From positions 4,839,501 through 4,903,500 of the forward strand of contig CP000699.1 in the NCBI GenBank assembly GCA_000016765.1: a stretch of DNA of 64,000 bases. The letters run 5' to 3'. The notes beneath the pieces were generated by a model. That model did no database searches. It was not told where the DNA came from and saw only the letters and a program-made list of their open reading frames with translations. This document shows positions 26,966 to 33,627 of this stretch, in pieces. Position 1 is the stretch's first letter; each line of letters begins with the position of its first letter. The translations under genes were made by a program, and so were the position numbers. Source of the stretch: Rhizorhabdus wittichii RW1. GTDB lineage: Bacteria > Pseudomonadota > Alphaproteobacteria > Sphingomonadales > Sphingomonadaceae.

Positions 26966-27601
26966 TCAGCTTTCGATCACCCGGCCATCCCGCAGCCTGA
27001 TCGTGCGGGCGGCGAGGCGGGCGGCTTCGGCGTGGTCGTGGGTGACGTGGAAGACGGGGATGGCGATCTCCGCCAGCAGGTCGTCCAGCCAGTCGAGCAG
27101 GTCGGCGCGCGCGTCGGTGTCGAGCGCGGACAGCGGCTCGTCGAGCAGCAGCAGGCGCGGCTGGCCGAGCAGGGCGCGGGCGATGCCGGCGCGCTGGGCC
27201 TCGCCGCCCGAGAGCGAGGCGGGGCGGCGATCGAGCAGTGGCGCAATGCCGGTGCGGGCGACGATCGCGTCGCGGGCGAAGCGGCCGGGGCCGGCGCGGC
27301 GCTCGGCATAAGCGAGGTTGGCGGCGACCGAGAGATGGGGGAGCAGCCCGGCGCCCTGGAAGACATAGCCGACCCGGCGCCGCTCGGGCGGCAGGAAGGT
27401 GGCGCCGTCCTGCCAGACCTCGCCGTCGACGATGATCGTGCCGGCGATCCGCTCCAGCCCGGCGAGCGCGCGCAGGATGCTGGTCTTGCCCGAGCCCGAT
27501 GGGCCCAGCAGGGCGGTGACGCCCGAGGACGGGACCTCGAACGCCGCCCGCAGCGCGAAGACGCCGCCGAGCTTTCCGTCGAGCGCGACCGCGATCGTCA
27601 C
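26966..27601 (-). CDS. modC: Molybdate ABC transporter ATP-binding protein
   Basis: 211 residues: Walker A GPSGSGKT, Q-loop in GYVFQGAGLLPHLSV, signature SLSGGEAQRAGIARAL, Walker B LLLLDEPLSALD and the switch His in HVTHDHAEA. It is shorter than E. coli ModC and lacks the C-terminal Mop (molybdate-binding) domain. The GTG start at 27601 overlaps the modB stop. Assigned from gene order modA-modB-modC. Confidence 0.88.
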   Translation of the reverse strand: MTIAVALDGKLGGVFALRAAFEVPSSGVTALLGPSGSGKTSILRALAGLERIAGTIIVDGEVWQDGATFLPPERRRVGYVFQGAGLLPHLSVAANLAYAERRAGPGRFARDAIVARTGIAPLLDRRPASLSGGEAQRAGIARALLGQPRLLLLDEPLSALDTDARADLLDWLDDLLAEIAIPVFHVTHDHAEAARLAARTIRLRDGRVIES

Positions 27602-28263
27602 GGCCGGGGCGTCCCGATGCGGCGCTCGACGAGCAGCAGGGCGAGCAGCGCGGCAAAGGAGAAGAGGACGAGGACGGCGGCGATGCGATGCGCCTCCCCG
27701 AACTGGAGGCTTTCGACGAGCTGGTAGATGCGCGTCGACAGCACCTCGGTCTTTCCGGGGATGTTGCCGCCGATCATCAGCACCACGCCGAATTCGCCGA
27801 CCGTATGCGCGAAGACGAGGATCGCGGCCGAGAGGAAGCCGCGACGGGCGAGCGGCAGGGCGACGGTGAGGAAGCGGTCGAGCGGTCCGGCGCCCATCGT
27901 CGCGGCAATCTCCAGCGGGCGATCGCCGATCGCCTCGAAGGCGGTGCGCAGCGGCTGGATCGCGAAGGGCAGCGAATAGAAGAGCGAGCCGATGACGAGG
28001 CCGGTGAAGGTGAAGGCGAGGGTGCGGATGCCGAACGGTTCGAGCAGCGCCATCAGCGGGCTGGCCGGGCCCAGCGCGATCAGCACGTAGAAGCCGATCA
28101 CCGTCGGCGGCAGGACGAGCGGCAGGGCGGTGACGGCGCCGATCACCTCCTTCCACCAGCGGCGCGAGCGGGCCAGCCACCAGGCGAGCGGGGTGGCGAT
28201 GATCAGCAGCAATATGGTGGTGACGAGCGCGAGTTCGGCGGTCGTCGCGAGGACGAGGCCCAT
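27598..28263 (-). CDS. modB: Molybdate ABC transporter permease
   Basis: 221 residues, five to six membrane helices, with the EAA loop region DRPLEIAATMGAGPLDRFLTVALPLARRG typical of binding-protein-dependent permeases. FAHTVGEFGVVLMIGGNIPGKTEVLS is characteristic of ModB/CysT-like permeases for oxyanions. Directly between modA (3-nt gap) and modC (4-bp overlap). Confidence 0.92.
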   Translation of the reverse strand: MGLVLATTAELALVTTILLLIIATPLAWWLARSRRWWKEVIGAVTALPLVLPPTVIGFYVLIALGPASPLMALLEPFGIRTLAFTFTGLVIGSLFYSLPFAIQPLRTAFEAIGDRPLEIAATMGAGPLDRFLTVALPLARRGFLSAAILVFAHTVGEFGVVLMIGGNIPGKTEVLSTRIYQLVESLQFGEAHRIAAVLVLFSFAALLALLLVERRIGTPRP

Positions 28264-28266
28264 CAG

Positions 28267-29019
28267 CTATCGGACCGCATAGCCGTAGCGCCGGATGATC
28301 GCGAGCGCGGTCCGGCCCTTGAGGAAGGCGAGGAAGGCGCGGGCGGCGGGGTTCTTCTCGCCGGTTCGGAGCAGCACGGCCTGCTGCTCGATCGGGGCGT
28401 GGAAGCCGGTTGGGACGATCCAGCGCGAGCCGCCGCGCACCGCGACGACCTGGCTGAGCGCGACGAAGCCGAGCTGCGCGGCGCCGGTCGAGGCGAACTG
28501 ATAGGCCTGCGCGATCGAGCTGCCGGTAACGATCTTCGGCTTGAGCGCGGCCTCGACGCCGAGCCGGCGCATCGTCTCGACCGCCGCGAGGCCATAGGGG
28601 GCGGTGGCCGGATCGGCGATCGCGATCCTGTCGAACCCGCCCCGCTTCAGCACCGCGCCGTGCGCGTCGACGAGGCCCGGCGTCGCCGAGTACAGCACCA
28701 GCCGCCCCACCGCATAGGTGAAACGGGTGCCGGGCACGGCGAGCCCCTCCTGCTCGGCCCGGGCGGGACGATCGGCGTCGGCGGAAAGGAAGACCTCGAA
28801 CGGGGCGCCGTGGCTGATCTGGGTGTAGAAGCCGCCCGACGCGCCGAAAGCGAGCAGCGCCTTGTGCCCGGTCGCCTTCTCGAAGGCGGCGGCGATCGCC
28901 TTGGCCGGCTCGGTGAAATTGGCGGCGACGGCGACCTGCGTCTCGGCGGCGAGCAGCGGCGCGGAAAGCGCCGCCCCCAAGAGGGTCAGCCAGCGAAGAG
29001 CCAGGACGATGACGGACAT
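28267..29019 (-). CDS. modA: Molybdate-binding periplasmic protein
   Basis: 250 residues with a signal peptide (LTLLGAALSAPLLAAE). The mature protein begins VAVAANFTEPAKAIAAAFEKATG, the typical ModA start, and later has FEVFLSADADRP and ATAPYGLAAVETM around the oxyanion pocket. Captures molybdate or tungstate for ModBC. It lies behind the ModE-like operator at 29052-29073. Confidence 0.92.
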   Translation of the reverse strand: MSVIVLALRWLTLLGAALSAPLLAAETQVAVAANFTEPAKAIAAAFEKATGHKALLAFGASGGFYTQISHGAPFEVFLSADADRPARAEQEGLAVPGTRFTYAVGRLVLYSATPGLVDAHGAVLKRGGFDRIAIADPATAPYGLAAVETMRRLGVEAALKPKIVTGSSIAQAYQFASTGAAQLGFVALSQVVAVRGGSRWIVPTGFHAPIEQQAVLLRTGEKNPAARAFLAFLKGRTALAIIRRYGYAVR

Positions 29020-29051
29020 AGGATCAACTCCGCGCGCGATCGTCGCGACAT

Positions 29052-29073
29052 GCTATATCCCATAATATATGGC
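29052..29073. promoter_or_regulatory. ModE-box-like palindrome upstream of modA
   Basis: GCTATAT-N8-ATATGGC, an imperfect inverted repeat of the TATAT half-sites seen in ModE boxes, in the gap between modE and modA. Position and half-site sequence fit ModE repression of modABC when molybdate is plentiful. It sits downstream of the modE stop, so modABC probably has its own promoter here. Confidence 0.6.
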
Positions 29074-29081
29074 AAGCGGCG

Positions 29082-29459
29082 TCAGGCCGGCGGCAGGGGG
29101 TGTTCGCGCAGCAGGGCGGTCAGGGCCTTGAATTCCGTGCCGTCGGCCGCCGCCAGCAGGGTGGTTTCGAGCGCGCGATAGGCGGCGAGCACCTGCCGGC
29201 CGAACGGCGTGACCCGCGCGCCGCTGCCCTGGCCACCGCCCGGCGTCGTCTCGACCAGCCGTTCCGCCCAGCAGCGGTTCATGCTGTCGACGAGCAGCCA
29301 GGTGCGCCGGTAGCTCATGCCCAGCGCGCGGCCGGCGGCCGAGATCGACCCCTCACGGTCGATCGCATCGAGCAGGTCGGCCTTGCCCGGGCCGATGGCG
29401 GGTTCGTCTCCGCAGAAGATCTGCGGCTTGAGCTTGAGGGGGCCGAGCCGGGGAACCAT
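29082..29459 (-). CDS. modE: ModE-type regulator lacking molbindin domains
   Basis: 125 residues, a winged HTH of the LysR-like ModE N-terminal type: GKADLLDAIDREGSISAAGRALGMSYRRTWLLVDSMN, then GGGQGSGARVTPFGRQVL. E. coli ModE has two C-terminal molybdate-binding domains; here they are absent, so either molybdate is sensed otherwise or DNA binding needs a partner. Directly upstream of modA on the same strand. Confidence 0.85.
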   Translation of the reverse strand: MVPRLGPLKLKPQIFCGDEPAIGPGKADLLDAIDREGSISAAGRALGMSYRRTWLLVDSMNRCWAERLVETTPGGGQGSGARVTPFGRQVLAAYRALETTLLAAADGTEFKALTALLREHPLPPA

Positions 29460-29508
29460 GGCCCTGCTTAGCAGGCCGCTTTGGCTTCCTGAAGTTCCGA
29501 TATATTTT

Positions 29509-29523
29509 CTATCAATTTGATAG
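29509..29523. promoter_or_regulatory. Perfect palindrome CTATCAA-T-TTGATAG upstream of serine acetyltransferase
   Basis: A 15-bp perfect palindrome in the AT-rich divergent region between modE and the serine acetyltransferase gene, about 67 nt before the latter's ATG. The symmetry suggests a regulator-binding site, plausibly for sulfur control, but no regulator is identified. Confidence 0.5.
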
Positions 29524-29589
29524 AGAAAAATTGCTTTTGTTTGACCGGGCGATGGCTAAGCCCTCGTCATGCTTTCGAACGAGGGGACA

Positions 29590-30564
29590 ATGACCGACGC
29601 CCATGACGAGCCGATCGAGGCCCCCGCGGGTCACTATTGGGACATCGACCGGATCGCGGCCGAGCTTCGCGACGCGCGCGAGGACTGGCGCAACGCGCAC
29701 AAGCGCCATGCCGAGCATGGCGCCGCCGGCTTCCCGTCGCGCCATGTGATCGACAAGATCATGATCGCGCTGTGCGGCGCGCTGTTCCCGCTGCGGCTGG
29801 GGCCGAGCTTCGTCCGCCAGCACAATGAGGAGGCGTTCGTCGCCGAGACGCTGCAGACCGCGCTGAGCCGGCTCTACGGCCAGATCCGGCTCGAGCTCGG
29901 CTATTCGGTAGGGGCCGCCGATCCGCATCTCGTCGATGGCGAGGCGGGTCGGATCATCGGCCATTTCGCGCGCGAGCTGCCGCGCCTGCGGCGGTTGATC
30001 GACACAGATGTCGAGGCCGCCTATGCCGGCGACCCGGCGGCGCGCAGCGTCGACGAGGTGCTGATCTGCTACCCCTGCGTGCTGGCGATCGTCCATCATC
30101 GGCTGGCGCATCTGCTGCACGGGCTGGGCGCGCCGCTGGTGGCGCGGATCATCTCCGAGATCGCCAATTCGCGCACCGGGATCGACATCCATCCGGGCGC
30201 GTCGATCGGCGAATCCTTCTTCATCGACCATGGCACCGGCGTGGTGATCGGCGAGACCGCGATCATCGGCCGGCGGGTGCGGCTCTACCAGGCGGTGACG
30301 CTGGGCGCGCGGAGCTTCCCGGCCGATGCCGACGGGGCGTTGCGCCGCGGCCTCGCGCGGCATCCGATCGTCGAGGACGACGTGGTGATCTATGCCGGGG
30401 CGACGATCCTCGGCCGGGTGACGATCGGCGCGGGATCGACGATCGGTGGCAATGTCTGGCTGACGACCAGCGTGCCGCCGGGCAGCGTGATCAGCCAGGC
30501 GCGCGCGCATCGCGACGGGATCGCGGAACTGCTCCGGCTCACGGGAGACGAGGATGGCGCATGA
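29590..30564 (+). CDS. Serine O-acetyltransferase (EpsC/CysE-like)
   Basis: 324 residues. The C-terminal left-handed beta-helix of hexapeptide repeats contains GIDIHPGASIGESFFIDHGTGVVIGETAIIG, the CysE/EpsC hallmark with catalytic Asp/His, and GARSFPADADGALRRG...HPIVEDDVVIYAGATILG. The long N-terminal helical domain fits the EpsC (350 aa) type. Makes O-acetylserine for cysteine synthesis. The start is the ATG 29590 preceded by GAGGGG. Its end overlaps the hydrolase gene by 11 bp. Confidence 0.88.
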   Translation: MTDAHDEPIEAPAGHYWDIDRIAAELRDAREDWRNAHKRHAEHGAAGFPSRHVIDKIMIALCGALFPLRLGPSFVRQHNEEAFVAETLQTALSRLYGQIRLELGYSVGAADPHLVDGEAGRIIGHFARELPRLRRLIDTDVEAAYAGDPAARSVDEVLICYPCVLAIVHHRLAHLLHGLGAPLVARIISEIANSRTGIDIHPGASIGESFFIDHGTGVVIGETAIIGRRVRLYQAVTLGARSFPADADGALRRGLARHPIVEDDVVIYAGATILGRVTIGAGSTIGGNVWLTTSVPPGSVISQARAHRDGIAELLRLTGDEDGA

Positions 30565-31162
30565 AGGGCCGCTCTGCCTGATCGTTCCCGGCCTCGACAA
30601 TTCGGGACCCGACCATTGGCAGACGTTGTGGGAGGAGAAGCGCGACGATTGCCGCCGCGTCGATCTCGGTTGCTGGTCGGAGCCCGACCGGCGCATCTGG
30701 ACCGAGCGGCTCGACGCCGCGCTGGCGATGACCGACGGGCCGCTGGTGCTGGTGGCGCACAGCCTGGGATGCCTGACGATCGCCTGGTGGGCGCTCGGCG
30801 CCCCGCACGAGCGGCTGGCGCGGGTCCGCGGCGCGCTGCTGGTGGCGCCGCCCGACGTCGACGCGGCCGACGCGCACCCCTTGGTCCGCCGCTTCGCGCC
30901 GGCGCCGGCCGCGGCCCTGCCTTTCCCGTCGATCCTCGTCGCCAGCCGCGACGATCGCTATGCGGCGTTCGACCGGCTGGAGACGCTGGCGCGGGCCTGG
31001 GGGAGCCGCTTCGTCGATGCCGGCCATGCCGGGCACATCAACGCCCGGTCGGGGCTCGGCGACTGGCCGGACGGCGAGGTGCTGCTGGAGGAACTGATCG
31101 AGGGGAATGCGCCGTTTCGGACCAGTCCTCCGGCGCACCGGCCGAAAGGGCTTGCAAAGTAG
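30554..31162 (+). CDS. RBBP9/YdeN-family alpha/beta hydrolase
   Basis: 202 residues. Family marks: CLIVPGLDNSGPDHWQTLWE at the start, nucleophile Ser in VAHSLGC, Asp in ASRDDRYA and His in AGHAGHINARSG. These serine hydrolases have unknown physiological substrates. Cotranscribed with the serine acetyltransferase. Its last 180 bp are duplicated at 32271-32450, in front of a second toxin-like gene, so the gene's 3' end serves as the recombination anchor of the neighbouring island. Confidence 0.85.
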   Translation: MAHEGPLCLIVPGLDNSGPDHWQTLWEEKRDDCRRVDLGCWSEPDRRIWTERLDAALAMTDGPLVLVAHSLGCLTIAWWALGAPHERLARVRGALLVAPPDVDAADAHPLVRRFAPAPAAALPFPSILVASRDDRYAAFDRLETLARAWGSRFVDAGHAGHINARSGLGDWPDGEVLLEELIEGNAPFRTSPPAHRPKGLAK

Positions 31163-31383
31163 GATTTCATTTGTTCCCTCTATGTTCTATTGTGGAAGAT
31201 GGAGAGTCGAATGGCCAAAGATCCGAACTATGATCGCTATGAGGGCATCGTCACCCTGCCCAACCCATGGGGACCTCCGCCCCGGCCGTACCGGGTCGAT
31301 GAGGACGGGAGGATCATCTATCGGGACGAGGACTTCGACGCCGTGCGGTCCCTGGGCGAGGAGAAGCCTGTACGGTTTGCCCA
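30983..31383 (+). repeat. Tandem direct repeat, copy 1 (hydrolase 3' end plus toxin 5' end)
   Basis: About 400 bp nearly identical to 32271-32671, offset exactly 1288 bp with no indels up to the toxin start. It covers the last 60 codons of the hydrolase, the 48-nt gap and the first 55-60 codons of the toxin-like gene. Only a handful of substitutions separate the copies, so the duplication is recent or is kept uniform by gene conversion. Confidence 0.9.
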
Positions 31384-31882
31384 GGCAGGTGTCATGGATT
31401 GGGACGAACTTGCTCGAAAGGCTGCCAAAGAGAGAGCGAAAGTCCCGACCAAGGTTATCGTCGATCCGAGTTGTGAGACAATCCCGGCGGCATATGATCC
31501 GTTCGTGCAGAAGACTGCGCTCGAAGCCTTTGAACGGTCGGTCAACGATGAAGCTGCCGGTAAGGTAGAGAACGGCTTTTTCGCTTCTCCGAAGATTTTC
31601 GATGATGGATATTCAGTCGGGCCGATCTTCAAGTCGGGTTTCCAGCGGCGGATATTGAGGGATTCGGTGAAGCGTATGAAGCATGGATGGGTCGGATCCT
31701 TCATTGACGGCACTTTCCCTCCGGAATTGTTCGTTCACGCACATCCCAACAACAGGCCGCCGTCGCCCCCCGGAAAAGGAGATAAGGAGGTATCGAATGA
31801 GATCGATGTTCCGATTGCGTCGATCGACAGCGCCGGTAATCTTTTCTGTGTCCTGCCAGGCCGAAAGAGGGGTGATCGATGA
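31211..31882 (+). CDS. Polymorphic-toxin-like protein with JAB/DUF4329-like C-terminal domain
   Basis: 223 residues. The first 60 (MAKDPNYDRYEGIVTLPNPW, then a GPPPRPYRVDEDGR stretch) are shared with the gene at 32499. The C-terminal 100 carry HAHP (176-179), a Ser at 185 and an Asp at 191, the HxHP...S...D order of JAB-type metal-dependent peptidases and DUF4329 toxins. Start at the ATG 31211 with GGAG 6 nt before it. Its stop overlaps a small AT-rich membrane protein gene by ATGA, the layout of a toxin with its immunity gene. No signal peptide. Confidence 0.65.
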   Translation: MAKDPNYDRYEGIVTLPNPWGPPPRPYRVDEDGRIIYRDEDFDAVRSLGEEKPVRFAQAGVMDWDELARKAAKERAKVPTKVIVDPSCETIPAAYDPFVQKTALEAFERSVNDEAAGKVENGFFASPKIFDDGYSVGPIFKSGFQRRILRDSVKRMKHGWVGSFIDGTFPPELFVHAHPNNRPPSPPGKGDKEVSNEIDVPIASIDSAGNLFCVLPGRKRGDR

Positions 31883-32253
31883 CGCGCACAATATTCAAAT
31901 GGTGTGTTGGTAATCACCACTGGCTTCTGTCGGGGGCGGCAATCATCATGATTCTGCTCAATTTACAAATATATATTAAAAATAAAGATGATTATGAAAA
32001 TGCTTATTATTGTGATCGTATAAAAAAATACTATTTCGAAAATGACGAATACGTAAAAAAATCTGCAAAAATTTGGTCAGAATATGCGAAAGAGCCTATC
32101 GCTCTCGTAGAGAGAGAATCATATCCAAGCGTAGTATATAAGAATAACGAAGTATGTGTTTCATTTTTTCCATTTGGATTGGGAGGTGTGCCAAATTATT
32201 GTTTCGATAAAACTTCGAAAATGCCAACATTTATTGATCAAGAAGTTGAATAA
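31879..32253 (+). CDS. AT-rich membrane protein, candidate immunity protein
   Basis: 124 residues. One N-terminal membrane helix (LLSGAAIIMILLNLQIYI, about 17-34) followed by a Lys/Asp/Tyr-rich soluble domain (KNKDDYENAYYCDRIKKYYF). Base composition is strikingly AT-rich, unlike every chromosomal gene around it, indicating foreign origin. ATGA overlap with the upstream toxin-like gene couples their translation. Immunity is inferred from position and composition; no family recognised. Confidence 0.6.
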   Translation: MTRTIFKWCVGNHHWLLSGAAIIMILLNLQIYIKNKDDYENAYYCDRIKKYYFENDEYVKKSAKIWSEYAKEPIALVERESYPSVVYKNNEVCVSFFPFGLGGVPNYCFDKTSKMPTFIDQEVE

Positions 32254-32260
32254 TGTAGAG

Positions 32261-32450
32261 TGTTGAGGCGACGCTGGCGCGGGCCTGGGGGAGCCGCTTC
32301 GTCGATGCCGGCCATGCCGGGCACATCAACGCCCGGTCGGGGCTCGGCGACTGGCCGGACGGCGAGGTGCTGCTGGAGGAACTGATCGAGGGGAATGCGC
32401 CGTTTCGGACCAGTCCTCCGGCGCACCGGCCGAAAGGGCTTGCAAAGTAG
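32261..32450 (+). pseudogene. Duplicated 3' fragment of the RBBP9-like hydrolase gene
   Basis: From 32271 the sequence repeats the hydrolase's last 60 codons up to the same TAG stop (32448-32450), without its start, nucleophile Ser or catalytic Asp. It marks the left junction of the duplicated cassette. It is not expected to make a functional enzyme. Confidence 0.9.
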
Positions 32451-32671
32451 GGTTTCATTTGTTCCCTCTATGTTCTATTGTGGAACATGGAGAGTCGAAT
32501 GGCCAAAGATCCGAACTATGACCGCTACAAGGGCATCGTCACCCTGCCCAACCCATGGGGACCTCCGCCCCGGCCGTACCGGGTCGATGAGGACGGGAGG
32601 ATCATCTATCGGGACGAGGAACTCGACGCCGTGCGGTCATTGGGCGAGGAGAAGCCCGTACGGCTTGCCGA
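32271..32671 (+). repeat. Tandem direct repeat, copy 2
   Basis: Counterpart of 30983-31383 (same order: hydrolase 3' end, gap, toxin 5' end). Homology ends inside the toxin gene, about 57 codons in, exactly where the two toxins' C-termini become unrelated. Confidence 0.9.
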
Positions 32672-33104
32672 ACTCGGCCAGACGGATTGGAATGGATATG
32701 AGGCGATGCGTGCTCAGGGGCAGCGGCACGGCAAAGTCCTGAAGGACACCTATGATGACGCCTTTCCGCCGCAGGATCCGAACGCTCCGCCTCCTCCGGC
32801 AAGCCGCCAATATTCGCTACCGCCGGGAGCGAAGCCGGTGGCCTGGGATCATCAGCACCGTTTCCTATTGGGTAAGGATGGGCGGCCGATCGAGAATCCT
32901 GCCTTCAGACAGGCCTTTGATGCTACCGAAACCAACACGGCAGGTGTGGTGTGGGATTTGGGCAAGATAGCGGTGCCAGGCTTGGGAGCCCTGCGAGGGC
33001 TCGGGATGGGTTTGCGCGGTGCGCAGGCCATGGTGGGCGTCAGTACAGCCAAGGAAGGCTATGATCTGGCCAAGGGGCGTGGGTCGCGAAAGGGGGCCAG
33101 ATGA
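32499..33104 (+). CDS. Second toxin-like protein of the island, variable hydrophobic C-terminus
   Basis: 201 residues. Residues 1-57 nearly match the gene at 31211. The middle is Pro-rich (DPNAPPPPASRQYSLPPG) and the end is Gly-rich and hydrophobic (GKIAVPGLGALRGLGMGLRG). The end resembles the 'pre-toxin' segment that usually precedes a toxin domain, so the gene may be a toxin that lost its catalytic domain, or a pore-forming type. It overlaps the next gene by ATGA. Function cannot be assigned. Confidence 0.55.
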   Translation: MAKDPNYDRYKGIVTLPNPWGPPPRPYRVDEDGRIIYRDEELDAVRSLGEEKPVRLAELGQTDWNGYEAMRAQGQRHGKVLKDTYDDAFPPQDPNAPPPPASRQYSLPPGAKPVAWDHQHRFLLGKDGRPIENPAFRQAFDATETNTAGVVWDLGKIAVPGLGALRGLGMGLRGAQAMVGVSTAKEGYDLAKGRGSRKGAR

Positions 33105-33367
33105 AGAAGCTGCTTGCTTTCGATCACGTGACGTTTGCATTTATTTGCGCCAGCACCATATTTTCTATGATGGTGCGCGCTGGAATTTCTGATGCTCTGA
33201 AATGGTTTGCAGCGGGAACATTTTATTCGTTTTATAACGGTTACATATTATCAGCAGATAGAGAATATGTGATAAGTTTATTGGGAAAAAGATTTGGGAT
33301 AATTCTCTATATTTTTGCGATTTTTGGGGCGTTGGTCATTATTATTTTACCAAAATATTTTTTATGA
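33101..33367 (+). CDS. Small AT-rich membrane protein, candidate immunity protein
   Basis: 88 residues with two or three hydrophobic segments (TFAFICASTIFSMMVRAG; GIILYIFAIFGALVIIILPKYF). AT-rich like the gene at 31879. ATG overlaps the stop of the upstream toxin-like gene. A membrane immunity protein would fit a membrane-active partner. No family recognised. Confidence 0.55.
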   Translation: MKKLLAFDHVTFAFICASTIFSMMVRAGISDALKWFAAGTFYSFYNGYILSADREYVISLLGKRFGIILYIFAIFGALVIIILPKYFL

Positions 33368-33558
33368 TTCTCCTGTTGGGATTAGAGAGCGGCCTTTTGT
33401 CTTTGAGACGGCTGGAAAAATCAAAAGGCGATACCGTTCTTATCGCGATCCTATGCGCCGTCCTTTTCGGAGCGATGGTGCATGATGTCCCGGTGGTGGA
33501 TGCCTGCCTCGACGGCGGCGGCCGGCAGCATGCGTCGTCGGGAAAGTGCAGGGGTTGA
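33364..33558 (+). CDS. Short open frame at the right edge of the island, doubtful
   Basis: 64 codons, ATGA-overlapping the previous gene. The first half is hydrophobic; the second half (VVDACLDGGGRQHASSGKCRG) looks like random translation of chromosome sequence. It may be a chimeric junction left by insertion of the island rather than a gene. Confidence 0.2.
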   Translation: MILLLGLESGLLSLRRLEKSKGDTVLIAILCAVLFGAMVHDVPVVDACLDGGGRQHASSGKCRG

Positions 33559-33627
33559 TGGTGCCAACGGAGCGTCGCGGGACGCGGGGCGGATGACATC
33601 GGTTCCGCACTCGTCCATCCTCCCCTG

